A stretch of 64,000 nucleotides of DNA from Gonocerus acuteangulatus. Its lineage: Eukaryota > Arthropoda > Insecta > Hemiptera > Coreidae. The translations under genes were made by a program, and so were the position numbers. Shown in pieces: positions 1-11,580 of the stretch. Positions within the stretch are counted from its first letter, which is position 1; every line of letters begins with the position of its first letter. The DNA lies in contig OX328132.1 in NCBI GenBank assembly GCA_946811695.1, forward strand, positions 53,077,359 through 53,141,358, given 5' to 3'. The notes under the pieces are model-generated. The model saw only the letters and a list, made by a program, of their open reading frames with translations. It did not search any database and had not been told where the DNA came from.

Positions 1-185
1 TTGACCTAAGAATGCAACACTTGTACTTTCATAAACTTGTACTTTTTTATCTTTTCTGTCATCTTCAAAATATATCGATGAAGCTGTGTAAGTGACTGTT
101 ATCTTAAATATTGCTTCTTATAGGACAATTACACTCTTTATGATTGTGTATTCCTACATAAAATAAGTATTCCTGAATGAGAAAC

Positions 186-1110
186 GTCCGTCGCGCAGGA
201 GATGAATAACTAAGCACTTTCCTCAGAATTGGGTAGTGTCGAGTGCATTCCTGAATAATTTGCTTAAAACAACCTATATAGATAAATCAAATAAAAACAT
301 AAATAGTTCTGCTCTATTGAATTTGTTACTTTTGTAATTAATTTCCTTCCAGAGGTTTGTGTATGCGGTGTACTACACTACTTAATAAATACACAAAGCT
401 TCACATTTTCGCCTATTGATCTTGATGAATAATAAAAGAAACGCGATATAGAAATAATGCAGGAACAGGATACAGTGCCCCCCTAGCGGCTGACATAAGA
501 ACTTTACGGCCCACAGCGTCATATCAAAACAGAGGCACTCCTACTGGGAGTTTCGCGAACCAACGTTTGGCGGGAGAATTCAATTCAAACATAGTACAAA
601 GAAACCCCCCCCTTCCGATAGACCGATTTAGTTCATTTTACAATTCTTTCTAATTAGATGCCCAGGAAGTATAGCGCGTTTCGTTACAATACAACAGAAA
701 TTACGACCAGTATGAGCAAATTAGTAATTTGGGTCCGGAGTAACCCCCCCCCCCTACCAATTAACCGATTTAGTTTATTTTTACAACACACATTTCTCTT
801 CAGTTGACCAAAAAGTCGTTGAAATATAACAAACATTACGATTGGCATTGGCAAATAACTACTTTTGCTCCGGACTAAACACCCCCCTCCGGATAGACCG
901 ATTTTGTTGGTTAATGAACTCCTTCAATCGTTTGATGGGGGAATACTACATACCAAGTTTCGTGGGGAAAAAACAAAAACAAAAAATTTTATCTGGGGTC
1001 ATTTTCGGTGTCTACTAGGTAGGATCGATAAAGATTCGAAGAAATGTTTCAAAAATACCGTCATGAGTGTAACCTCAGTAGCTTCTTTCCTTCGGAGGAA
1101 AGTGCTAAAA
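186..1110 (+). mobile_element. Family B Helentron-like (HINE) element
   Basis: The left end reads GTCCGTCGCGCAGG, followed by the subterminal motif CTAAGCACTTTCCTC. The right end is a short hairpin (CTTTCCTTCGGAGGAAAG) followed by TGCTAAAA. The subterminal motif is the inverted copy of the right terminus, giving the asymmetric inverted repeats known from Helentrons. The middle holds C-rich units of about 150 bp (near 600, 730 and 880). The internal (TA)n seen in other copies is missing here. Other copies lie at 13125-13980, 25403-26120, 27465-28747, 39352-40440 and 48091-49173. There is no coding capacity. Classification is inferred from structure. Confidence 0.7.
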
Positions 1111-1112
1111 GG

Positions 1113-1182
<70 letters not shown>
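1113..1182. repeat. (TA)n microsatellite
   Basis: Uninterrupted TA dinucleotide tract starting right after the 3' end of the family B element. The YIYIYI reading frames across it are artefacts. Confidence 0.95.
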
Positions 1183-1185
<3 letters not shown>

Positions 1186-1237
1186 GTTTATATAGTTAAA
1201 AAATACCAGTTTAGGAAGGTCTAGTTTCGAAGCAAAG

Positions 1238-1279
1238 TGATTTCCTCCTTATTGGGAGTGAAGAAACACGCTTTAAAAA
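1238..1279 (+). mobile_element. 3' terminus of a degraded family C/A element
   Basis: Contains TTTCCTCCTTATTGGGAG followed by GAAGAAACACGCTTTAAAA, a worn hairpin-plus-tail like the 3' ends of families A and C. It abuts the 5' end of the next element directly, so two elements sit head to tail in one A/T run. Confidence 0.45.
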
Positions 1280-1280
1280 A

Positions 1281-1935
1281 AGTCTGACACGCAGGAGCTG
1301 CGACATCTTAACGCGCTTGCGTTCTTATCTCTAGTGTCATTTAGAACAGTTGATATCTTGTCTTAATTTTTCGCGAAAAAAGGAAGACAAAATCTCAACG
1401 AGAATCAACAACAGGAAACTGGCAGTAACCTAAGCGGAAATTTGAGCATCGATTTATCCGAATGGGAGCGTTCTATCAAACATTGTAAAAGAAGCGTTGT
1501 TTTAATAAATTTAAGAATCTTTCGAATAGATGCTTTACACTGTTGGTTGCTAGTGTTGTTATATTTCGCCCAAATCCTATTGGGCTTCATCATACTTGAT
1601 CCTGCTGGTCGCAGATAGGTAGGAGCTAACAACACTTGAAACTAAGATATTGCTGGAGAAAAATGGAAAAAGAGAAACAAGACCTCAGCGAGGAAATTTA
1701 AAGGAGTATGTGCTTTACATTAACGATTTCCTAATCGGTTTCGAAATATTTCAGATTATATCCGAAAAACTCAAGAAAAGTTTATTTTCCCACACCAAAT
1801 TAATTACTAAACGTGCAACTGGAAGCCTAATAACGCAATAATCGTAAGCACTACAATTTATTTCTACGAATTTTCTCCGGAGCTTCATATGGTAAAGTGG
1901 ATTGTCCCTATGGACGGAGGGAAGAAACGCGCTAA
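1281..1935 (+). mobile_element. Family C Helentron-like element
   Basis: The 5' end reads AGTCTGACACGCAGGAGCTG with a subterminal TTAACGCGCTTGCG. The 3' end has a small GTCCCTATGGAC hairpin and ends GAAACGCGCTAAAA. The ends resemble family A but the body differs, and no (TA)n is present. No coding region is visible; the 63- and 76-residue open frames inside have no recognisable motif. Confidence 0.55.
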
Positions 1936-2612
1936 AAGGTTGAAATTGAAGTTATCTTCCTGTCTTGTGAGTTCATTTCATCACTAGGATAGTCACAATA
2001 GAATGAGACATTTTGATAGTTGTCAACATCGAAACAGGATCAGGATGCAAATCTGGTGAAGGAGAAACCCCCCAAGCCCGTAAGGTTGGTGGTTACATGT
2101 ATGTATGTGTAAATAACTGCAAAATAATTCTTATTTTGTGTAATTGCTTTGGATACTAACGTTCATTAATTGCGCCCGATTCTGGACTATTGATGATAAT
2201 AATGTCAATCATTGTGTTCATCATATCGAGGAAAATTAATCGCATGAAATGAGCAGAATCTATGATCCTTCATTAACTCCTCTGATCTACTGGACTAATG
2301 GAATGCTTGGTGCTCAATTCGAAATGCCAACTTCGAGGGGATGGTTTTCATTCTTGCATAATTTCACCCAGAATAGGTCATAGGTTAGCGCCATTTCAGG
2401 CCTTCCAGAACTCTGTGACGTTTTCTAATTTTTATATACACAATATATACATTTGGGGAATGCGCTTTAAAATATGTACACTCAAACAGTAAGTGTGAAA
2501 ACATATATGTGTAACTTCGACAGCTTTAGTTACTGATTTATTTATTAAAAATGTACGTCTAATACGACTTAACATATTTTATTCAGTTGAAAAAACTAAC
2601 AAAATCTCTTAG

Positions 2613-2707
<95 letters not shown>

Positions 2708-2708
2708 C

Positions 2709-2790
<82 letters not shown>

Positions 2791-2800
2791 ATAATTACAT
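1936..2800. other. No gene seen; AT-rich sequence ending in a microsatellite
   Basis: Unassigned AT-rich DNA. The last part is a compound (TA)n(TG)n tract. I see no exon, RNA gene or intact element end. Confidence 0.6.
2617..2790. repeat. Compound (TA)n with TG tail
   Basis: TA repeats interrupted by single ATGTAT or ACATAT variants, then a pure TG run at 2771-2790 next to the 3' end of a family A element at 2804. Confidence 0.95.
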
Positions 2801-2957
2801 TTTAGCGCGGTTCCTCCCTCCCCCATAGGGAGGAACCCCGCTTATAAGGTTGATCTCATGAAACAATCCGGAAGTGCCGACTAGAAAATTTCGCGTTTCA
2901 GAACCTCTAGAGACCGAAAATAACGGTGGTAAAAATTTGTATATATATACATATATA

Positions 2958-3140
2958 TCTTAATGCGTTTCGTTCTTTTAGGCTTAGGGTCGGGAAAAAG
3001 TAGTACTTCCTTGTGTCACACCACTTTATTTTTTCCTGCCCTACATGTTTCGTGCTTAATTCCTTCGCACCTCATCAGGGGCACTTCTTGCTAAGAAGTC
3101 CTCTCGTCTCCTCATGTACCTTCTACGGAGGCAGGGGTAA
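2958..3140 (-). mobile_element. Penelope-like 3' fragment with hammerhead motif
   Basis: About 180 bp shared with both arms of the palindrome at 39463-39880 (common phrase 'cttttaggcttagggtcgg'). It sits in the (TA)n of the outer family A element, replacing the sequence that normally follows that tract. It contains a complete hammerhead motif at 3037-3083. Assignment to Penelope-like elements rests on the ribozyme type. Confidence 0.5.
3037..3083 (-). ncRNA. Small hammerhead ribozyme (copy a)
   Basis: Read on the minus strand: stem I UGCCC, core CUGAUGA (3078-3072), one extra G, stem II GUGC/GCAC with an 11-nt loop, GAAA (3051-3048), then CAUGUA and the stem I partner GGGCA. ACAUGU is self-complementary, so stem III has no loop in a monomer but would form between two molecules. 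The predicted cleavage follows the A at 3042. The extra nucleotide after the core departs from the canonical motif but is shared by all copies here. All invariant core positions are present. Confidence 0.65.
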
Positions 3141-3917
3141 ATTTACCCCTCCGCCGATTTTGATGAAATTTGGTACAAAAATCTGTCGTCCAATTTGAAA
3201 GGTCAAGTTCGTTAACCAGCAAAATCCGCTCACTGGAAGATGGCGTTTGCGGCGAAATTCGCGCAAAAAAAAATCGTAACGCTTATGTTTTTGAGTTCAT
3301 AAGCTTGTAAGTACTCTTTTTCTAGGCTTCTTGGGCTAGGAAAACGAATGAAACCATTTTCAAGGCGATAGCTTTAACCGTTTTCGAGAAAATTGGAAAA
3401 ATAGTTTTTGAATACCGTTTTTGGTTTGGGTACTTAGAATCACGGGATTCAGTTGAAACATTATCTGCATGTTCTTCTTTCATTAAAACTAATATGTTGA
3501 AAGTTTTGTTACGTTTGGAGTTAAGGAAGGGTTAGAATAAAATATTTTATTAACAGACATGAAAAGTTTTGGGAACTTTGTATACTTTCATTAATATCTC
3601 GAACACGGTTGGGAAATCGTGGTAAGTAGATAGAAACTGTTTGAAAGCTTACTAAATTTTCTACAAAAAAGATTCTAAAACAATTTTTGATTAGGTTATG
3701 TCAATCGGAGAAATAAGTGCTTAAATCTTCAAATACGTCTGTTTTTTTCTTTTTCTAATGAACGGGTTTTTGTCGTTCTTTTTAGCGCGGTTCCTCCCTC
3801 CCCCATAGGGAGGAACCCCGCTTATATGGTTGATACAATGAAACAATCCGGAAGTGCCGACAAGAAAATTTCGCGTTTCAGAACCCCTAGAGACCGAAAA
3901 TAACGGTGGTTCAAATT

Positions 3918-4026
<109 letters not shown>

Positions 4027-5130
4027 CTGTTCGCTCATTTCTGGCTTCCCTGATGGTCCGATTTTGATGAAATTTGGTACAAAAATCTGTCGTCCAATTT
4101 GAAAGGTCAAGTTCGTTAACCAGCAAAATCCGCCCTCTGGAAGATTGCGTTTGGGGCGAAATTCGCGCAAAAAAAATCGTAACGCTTACGTTTTTGAGTT
4201 CATATGCTTGTAAGTACTCGTTTTATAGGCTTCTTGGGCTAGGAAAACGAATGAAACCATTTTCAAGGCGATAGCTTTAACCGTTTTCGAGAAAACTGAA
4301 AAAATAATTTTTGAATGCCGTTTTTGGTTTGGGTACTTAGAATCATGGGATTCAGTTGAAACATTTACTGCATCTTCTACTTTCATTAAAACTAATATGT
4401 TGAAATTTTGGTTGCGTTTGGAGTTAAGGAAGGGTTAGAATAAAATATTTTATTAACAGACATAAAAAAGTTTTGGTAACTTTGTATACTTTCCCTAATA
4501 TCTCGAAAAAGGTTAAGAATCTTGGGAAACGGAAGGATACCATTGGAAATCTTACTAAATGCTCTACAAAAAAGGTTCTAATGAAAGTTTTGATTAGGCG
4601 ATGTCGATCGGAGAAATAAGTGCTTAAAACTTTAAAGTAATTGATTTCGCTTATTCGAACTGTTCTTTTTGTCTTTGATTTTGATACTTAAAATTATGGG
4701 ATTCAGTTGAAACATTTTCTGCATGTTTGAATTTTATCAACACTAATATGTTAAAATTTCGGTTACGTTTGGAGCTAAGGAAGGATTAGAATAAAATATT
4801 TTATTAACAGACATGAAATGTTTTGGGAACTTCGTATACATTCCCTGATATCTCGAAGACGGTTAGGAATATTGGTAAACGGAGGGTTACCATGCGAAAG
4901 CTTACTAAATGTTCTACAAAAAAGATTCTTAAACAATTTTTGATTAGGCTATGTCAATCGGAGAAATAAGTGCTTAAACTTTGAAGTAATTGATTTCGTT
5001 TATTCGAACGGTTCTTCTTGCTTGTTTTTATTCCTTGTTGTTTTTTCATTGGTTATAGTAGGATAATGTATTTGACAATAAAACAGATTAATTAAAATAA
5101 GAAAAGCAATTCATTGTTAAAAATATATCA

Positions 5131-5234
5131 GGCTGTACCGTATGAAATGTCAGTTTTGGATTTGTCGATTTCCTTCAAATGTCTTGAAACTGTCGAGGCT
5201 CCTATTCCGAGTTCTTTGGCATATTCCCTAGTGT
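5131..5234 (-). pseudogene. Mariner-like helix-turn-helix coding remnant (copy 1)
   Basis: The minus strand translates to a short open stretch containing EYAKELGIGASTVSRHLKEI and a few further residues. This resembles the second DNA-binding helix-turn-helix of mariner-type transposases (A..L.VS.STVSRHL..LGK). The same stretch is open in two other family A interiors (9852-9957 and 47430-47535) with mostly conservative differences. No catalytic DDD/DDE portion is visible nearby. It may be an exon of a lost autonomous partner or a captured fragment. Confidence 0.4.
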
Positions 5235-6363
5235 TTTTAATTGCTTATAGTAGTCAAATGTATTTGTCAATAAAACAGGATACGTACAATTAGAATCAAT
5301 ATTTTGTTTGTTAGAATTCGAAGATGCCGTATGAATATCTAGATTACAGTACTGGTGTTGATTTCGTTCTTTAGAATTATTCTTGGTATTCCCTATTTTC
5401 ATCTGTTACCCATAGTTTTTTATTGTTAGTAGGTTTTTCTTATTGATTATAGAATATAAATCTATCTTGCTATAAACCAGGATACGTAAAATTAGTGGCA
5501 ATATTTCGGAGATTTCTGAGCGAAATACTTTTAAGATTTTCTACCACCACGAACGGCTTTTTTCCTCTATTTTTATCCACTAGATAGGCTTTATTTTGCA
5601 TATTATTCTATATAAGTTTTATTCAGCAGGGGATTCTGATGAAATGTCGTGTTTTTGCTGTGGATTTTAAATACGATGTATCTAAGATTGGATAACATTA
5701 GCGAGTCTACATAGTTAAGAACCGACGACGGAGGATTACTTCTTGCTATGATTTAGTCTACATATGTATATTAAGTCCTAAATCCAAAAATAAACTTCAC
5801 AACGGTTAGATACTATGAGCGAATATGGCGGTTCAATGCCCGTAGAAGCAGAAGGTCCGCAGGAAATTTACCTGCTAAGAGTTAATCCTCAAGAGCTGTA
5901 AATATACCCCAGGTATCTGCCGACACAAATACAAAGCCTAGGCGGAGAGCACCCCAAAAACACAGATCCAAACATACGTTATATACTAAATATTCATAAA
6001 GACTACTTAGTTGTAAACCGATTCATCAATTAGCAATCAATAGTTTTCAACAAATGTTATATACTAAATATTGATAAAAAGTATTGAATTAGAAAAAAAA
6101 CAATGTTCCACAAGACTTGTTTTTGGTCCATTTGTGTCAACTCCATAGACTTAATTAGGTATATTATTCTATTTTAGTTGGGCAACTAAACTTTGTTTTA
6201 TTTTGTTAAATAAAGTTTTTTTTCTTGACTTGTTATTCGTCAAGACTTTTATTTGTCCTTGTGTATTAACTAGATAGGTTTTATTCGGCATATTATTCTA
6301 TATAGGCTATATTAGGCAGGGTATTCTTCTCAATCTTGTGTACTTCTTCTTGATCCTTCTGTA

Positions 6364-6619
6364 CATGGGCGTATATAAAAACAATTTCGGGGGGGGGGGG
6401 GCTGAGACCATTTCCAGGGTATGGAATACTAAATATTTAGAGCTTGGAATAGTTTTAGGCAACTAAAACGCTATTACACGTAAAATAAAATATGTTTTAT
6501 GAACTAAGTGATCTTATTTAATTTATTTTTAAGGGTTTTACGAGAAGTTTTTATCATCAATTCAAAATTTCGGGAGGGGCTGCAGCCCCCTCAGCCCCCC
6601 CCCCTCATATACGCCCATG
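6364..6619. mobile_element. hAT-type MITE with 8-bp TSD
   Basis: 256 bp with terminal inverted repeats CATGGGCGTATAT and its complement ATATACGCCCATG, G/C-rich subtermini and no coding. It is flanked by the perfect 8-bp duplication CTTCTGTA (6356-6363 and 6620-6627). The uninterrupted target 'ccttctgtatccac' is found in the related family A copy near 50105. An 8-bp TSD fits the hAT superfamily. Related copies: 29170-30158 and 35305-35531. Confidence 0.85.
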
Positions 6620-6803
6620 CTTCTGTATCCACTAGAAAGGCTTTATTAGGCATATTTTGTATTGATTTATAGACCTTTGCTTTAGAATGAGAGCCAGATT
6701 CTGTAATTTCCGCTTCTGTGTAAAAGTTAGCTACTGTCGGTGTCCCTGACGCCTTAATATCCCTTTTATTCGATATGTTCGAGAGGATTTTGACAATTTT
6801 CAC
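6620..6803 (-). pseudogene. Conserved small ORF of family A (N-terminal part)
   Basis: Open from an ATG at 6803 (MKIVKILSNISNKRDIKASG...) for about 60 codons until the MITE cuts it. The homologous stretch at 50291-50058 stays open for 77 codons, and a shorter part recurs near 60080-60003. Differences between copies include several third-position changes. No domain is recognised. It lies close to the 5' end of the element in the sense direction, so it could be a first coding exon. Confidence 0.3.
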
Positions 6804-7023
6804 GAGATATATAAAAAAAATAAGTTTATTTATTTTCTAAGCTTATCAAATGGCACTAGGGACATGAACGGAACCGCGCTAAGATGCTGCAGTTCCTGCG
6901 AGTCGGACTTTTGTAATTTTTGTCTCTTTCCCTTGGGTTTTTATTGCTTTTTATTTTTGTAATTTCTTATGTTGGGAAAATGTATTTGTGTGTAAAACAG
7001 GATAGGAAAAATGAGACCAATTA

Positions 7024-9517
7024 CACAGGTCTACAACCAAAAATTTGATTTGATGATTTTGGCTAATCTCTGTGTTTCTCGGTGTGCTGAGGCCGAGAAT
7101 GAAGTCCATTTTTCTCTATCACTTACAGATTTTTTTCAAATCCATAGAACATAATATACCTGCTATACAGATAAATTTGGTAAGAAGTAGGTTTTTTTCT
7201 TTTTTCCAAACGATTTCTCTTTTTATAAACAGACATCTTTCACTAGGTGGTGTAGGCAATGACTCCCTCAGTAGATGTTGTAGGCCTGAGGGTGTCTAGG
7301 CACGACCTGTTCAGACAGGAACGTACTTGTTTGGTCTCCGATGTCACCGTCTGAAGCTAAAAGAGATTGAACCTGTTGTATCAGGAACTTGGAGCTAAAT
7401 TTCTGTTCATTCTCTCAGTTCAGTAGTATCAACTGAAGTGAACACATTCACTGATGTCTCTTAGTTGTGTCAAAGTGATTAAGAACGTATTTTAAGGTTT
7501 GAAAGTGCATTTAGACAAAATGTCTCATCGTCGATGTGTTACCAGTCCAGACTACTTCTGTTTTATCTGTGGTGAGTACACAGTTAAGAAATACCAACGA
7601 AATATAACAGGTTTTGTCAAAAATGTATATTATGCATATTTTGGCTTGAGAATAGGAGATCAAGATAAAGTGTGGGCTCCTCACAAAGTATGCCATAGCT
7701 GCGTAGAAAAACTTCGCTTATGGTACAAAGGTGAGTTAAAATCTTTCGGATTTGCTATCCCAATGATGTGGAGGGAGCAAAAAAAACACGTTAATGACTG
7801 TTACTTTTGTAATTGTCATGTTCAAGGCTATAATTCCAAAAATCATAAGCTCATTAACTACCCTAATGTGGAATCTGCTAGTCGTCCGGTACCACACGGT
7901 CCTGGATTGACAGTTCCTCAGCCCCCTCGTGACTTGGGCAGTATAGATAGGGAAGCTAATAGAGAAGACTGTATGTCGGAGAGCGATGAAGTACACAGTG
8001 AGTTCAAAGCAAGCAGTTCAGAAGATGAACCTCAGCTTATTTCTCAACAGGAGTTGAACGACTTAGTGAGAGATCTTGGACTTCCAAAAGATGCAGCTCA
8101 GTTACTTGGCTCCCGTCTTAAAAACAAAAATTTATTACAGCCAGGCACTTATTTTTCATGGTATCGACACCGTGAAGCAGTTTTTGTTCCTTACTTTGCT
8201 CTGGATGAGAATCTTATTTATTGCAAAGACATTCTTGGTCTGATGGGTCAATTTGGTATACAATATGACCCGATTCATTGGCGTCTGTTCATAGACTCAT
8301 CAAAGCGAAGTCTAAAGGCTGTTTTGTTGCACAATGGCAATACTTATGCTTCAGTTCCAGTTGGCCATTCGGTACATTTAAAAGAAACATACGAAAATTT
8401 GTCATTAGTTCTCGAACGAATTCATTATAATGAGCATAACTGGTTGATATGTGGAGACTTGAAAGTACTTACTATGCTCTTAGGTTAGCAATCAGGGTAC
8501 ACCAAGTTCCCTTGTTTTTTATGTTTATGGGATAGCCGAGACAGAAATTCCCATTGGAACAACAAAGACTGGCCATCACGAGGAGCTCTGTCGCCAGGCC
8601 AAAAAAATGTAATTAGGAGAAGTTTGGTTCCTTCTGACAAAATCCTGCTACCTCCTCTACACATAAAGCTAGGGCTGATAAAACAATTCGTAAAGTCTCT
8701 CAATAAAGAAGGTGAATGTTTTAAGTACTTATGCTCCAAGTTCCCACGATTAAGTGATGCAAAGCTAAAAGAGGGGATCTTTGTAGGCCCAGATATTCGG
8801 AAACTTTTCACAGATCCACATTTCACTCAGACCATGAATGAGAAGGAGAAGGAAGCTTGGAATTCTTTTAAAGATGTTGTTGAGAAGTTCCTTGGTAACG
8901 TGAAGGATCCCAACTACAGAAGTATCGTGGAACGCATGTTGAAGGCATTTCAATTACAAGGTTGCAACATGAGTTGGAAGGTTCACTTCTGACATTCGCA
9001 TGTGGACTATTTTCCGGAAAACTTAGGGGAAGTAAGTGAAGAACAAGGGGAAAGGTTCCATCAGGACATCCAGGAAATGGAACGTAGGTATCAGGGCAAA
9101 TGGAACGTAAACATGATGGCTGACTATTGTTGGATGCTGCAGCGTGAATCATCTGAAGAGTCCTACAGCCGGAAACGAACACGGAGAAATTTTCAAGAGA
9201 AAAAAATACGTTTTCATAAAAATAATAACTAAATAAGCCACTGTTAATTCTGAAGCTGTTATTTCTACACATTTATGTATTTTGTACAGTAAACAACATT
9301 GAAATAACTAAAAGATCATGGAAATAAATGAAAACTCTTATTCGCCAATTCTGTTTTCTTTTAATGGTAGTACCTCTGCCCTTACTTGAGATTGAACAAT
9401 TTCCTTACGTGATAGAGAGGGACTGACCTCATGTTCGTCTTCAGCACGCCAAGGAGCATAGAGATTGACCAAAATCATCAAATCAAATTTCAGAAAGATT
9501 ATTTTTGTAGACCTGTG
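7024..9517 (+). mobile_element. 2.5-kb DNA transposon, unassigned superfamily
   Basis: Terminal inverted repeats of about 80-90 bp: left 7024-7105 begins CACAGGTCTACAA and right 9433-9517 ends TTGTAGACCTGTG. Both arms share 'atttgatttgatgatttt'; the right arm has an extra ~10 bp. It is flanked by TTA at 7021-7023 and 9518-9520. Other family A copies (for example near 44235 and 46140) read 'gaccaattttctgttg' without the element, which fixes the insertion point. The CAC start and 3-bp TSD recall CACTA-like (CMC) elements, but that is only a similarity of ends. It carries one gene (7520-9232). Confidence 0.85.
7520..9232 (+). pseudogene. Transposon-encoded zinc-finger protein with two in-frame stops
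   Basis: A 570-codon frame starting MSHRRC. I chose the ATG at 7520 because the frame upstream has only a TTG at 7499. It is broken by TAG at codon 323 (8486-8488) and TGA at codon 491 (8990-8992), with no frameshift, so the protein family remains readable end to end. N-terminal zinc-binding candidates are C14/C17, H55/C58/C61 and C94/C97, resembling a treble-clef or ZAD-like module. An acidic linker (about 150-180) follows. Candidate catalytic acids of an RNase H-like fold are D in LFIDSSKRS, D in CGDLKV and E in SEEQGERFHQDI near the C terminus; these are inferred. I recognise the family as widespread in arthropod genomes but cannot give a superfamily name. Codon use is less AT-rich than the flanks. 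It lies centrally between the inverted repeats and is presumably the transposase. Confidence 0.75.
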
Positions 9518-9539
9518 TTATCTGTTGCTAGAAATAATG

Positions 9540-11580
9540 AATATTTTGGGAACTTCGTATACTTCCATTAATATTTCGAAAACGGTTGAACATCTTGGGA
9601 AGCGAAAGGTTACCATTTGAAAGCTTACTAAATGGTCTACAAAAAAGGTTCTAAGGAAAGTTTTGAATAAGCGATGTCAATCGGAGAAATATGTGTGATT
9701 AAACTTTGAAGTAATTGATTTCGTTTATTTCATACGGTTCTTTTGGTCTGTTTTTATTCCTATTTTTTCATTGCTTATAGTTGGATAATGTATTTGACAA
9801 TAAAACAGATTAATTAAAATAAGAAAAACAATTCATTGTTAGAAATATATCAGGCTGTACCGTATGAAATGTCAGTTTTGGATTTGCCGATTTCCTTCAA
9901 ATGTCTTGAAACTGCCGAGGCTCCTAATCCGAGTTCTTTGGCATATTCCCTATTGTTTGCAATTGCTTATAATAGTCAAATGTATTTGCCAATAACACAG
10001 GATACGTATAATTAGAATATTTTATTTTTGCGGAATCTTGGGATTCTCAGATCCCGTATGAATATCTATTACGCCCCCTTCGTATATTTTCCTTAATATC
10101 TCGAAAAGGGTTAGGAAATCGTGGGAAGTGAAATGTAACAGTTCGAAAGCTTACTAAATTCTCTACAAAAAATGTTTTGAAGAAATGTTTGATGGGGTCG
10201 TCACATTAGGAGAAATAAGTGCTTAAAACTTAGTTAGTTAGATTCGTTTATTTAAACGAATCTATTTGTGTGTTTCCCGCAGTTTTTTTTTTTTTCACTG
10301 CTCGTTATTTTTGTAATTTCTTATAGCAGTCAAATGTATTTGTCAGTAAACAGGATACGTATAATTAGAAGCAATATTTTGTTTGTTAGATTTCGAAGAT
10401 GCCTTATGAATATCTAGATTACAGTACTGGTGTTGATTTCGTTCTTTAGAATTGTTCTTGGTATTCCCTATTTTCATCTGTTACCCATAGTTTTTTATTG
10501 CTAGTAGTTTTTCTTATTGATTATAGAATATAAATCTATTTGACTATAAAACAGGATACGTAAAAGTAGTAAGAATATTTCGGAGATTTCTGAGCGAAAT
10601 GCCTTGTAAGATTTTTTACCACTACGAACGGCGTTTTTCCTCTATTTTTATCCACCAGATAGGCTTTATTTGGCATATTATTCTATATATGTTTTATTAA
10701 GCAGGGGATTCTGATGAAATGTCGTGTTTTTGCTGTGGATTTTAATTACGATGTACCTAAGATTGGGTAACATTAGCGAGTCTACATAGTGAAGAACCGA
10801 CGACGGAGGTAGACTTCTTGCTATGATTTAGTCTACATATGTATATTAAGTCCTAAATCCAAAAAATAAACTTCACAACGGTTAGATACTATGAGCGAAT
10901 AGAGTCGGTTCAGTGCCTGGACTGAACCCTCCTAGCAGGAAATTTACCTGCTTGGAGTTAATCCTCAAATACAAAGCCTAGCTACGCAGTCCAGGTAACG
11001 AATGCTTGAAAACAGCTATAGGTAGAAATGTTCGGAACACAATTTTTGACTTCGTAACTTTTTTTGGGCTGGATAGGAGGTGAACATATCAAAAGTCCTT
11101 ACCCTTAATCTTTGAGCCGGGGGGAGGGGGGGGGGTTTAGAAGGTCCCATTTTTTGGGTGTTCACTAATATCTCGGAAACCCTGCGTCCTAGCTACATGA
11201 CTATTCTATAACAAATGAAAGCTGATTAAATTTCATACAAGTTCTATTCTATACAGTTTTTCGAGATATCTTTAGTTTTCGAAATATCCGCTCTTGATAG
11301 TCTGTCATTTTGGGGAAAAACACTTTTGCCGCATATTTTTTCCCCGTTTTGACCGGATAACTCTTCAACGGTGTACCAAAATAATAGATAACGGTTATAG
11401 GGCTGTAGAGTATTGCATTCCGTCCAATAATATATATTACTTTGCTATTTTATGTATTTTCCTTCAAACGTAAAAATAATTTCAGTGTTCACCGTGAAAT
11501 CTGAAATGTAGCGACTAACAGCCTAGGAAACTAAGAGTTATAGGTGGAAATGTTTGGAACACAATTTTTAACTTCATAAC
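9540..11580 (-). repeat. Family A interior units
   Basis: Continuation of the outer family A element after the 2.5-kb transposon. It repeats the order of motifs seen at 4800-5900 and 47150-49700: 'cggagaaata...gtgtgatta', the helix-turn-helix remnant (9852-9957) and the segment ending 'gtctacatatgtatattaag'. 10980-11580 diverges and contains a 500-bp stretch in which 'cacaatttttnacttcntaact' occurs twice (11040 and 11560). No intact gene. Confidence 0.6.
9852..9957 (-). pseudogene. Mariner-like helix-turn-helix coding remnant (copy 2)
   Basis: Same open stretch as at 5131-5234, reading REYAKELGLGASAVSRHLKE on the minus strand. The T-to-A change in STVSRHL is the main difference. Confidence 0.4.
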
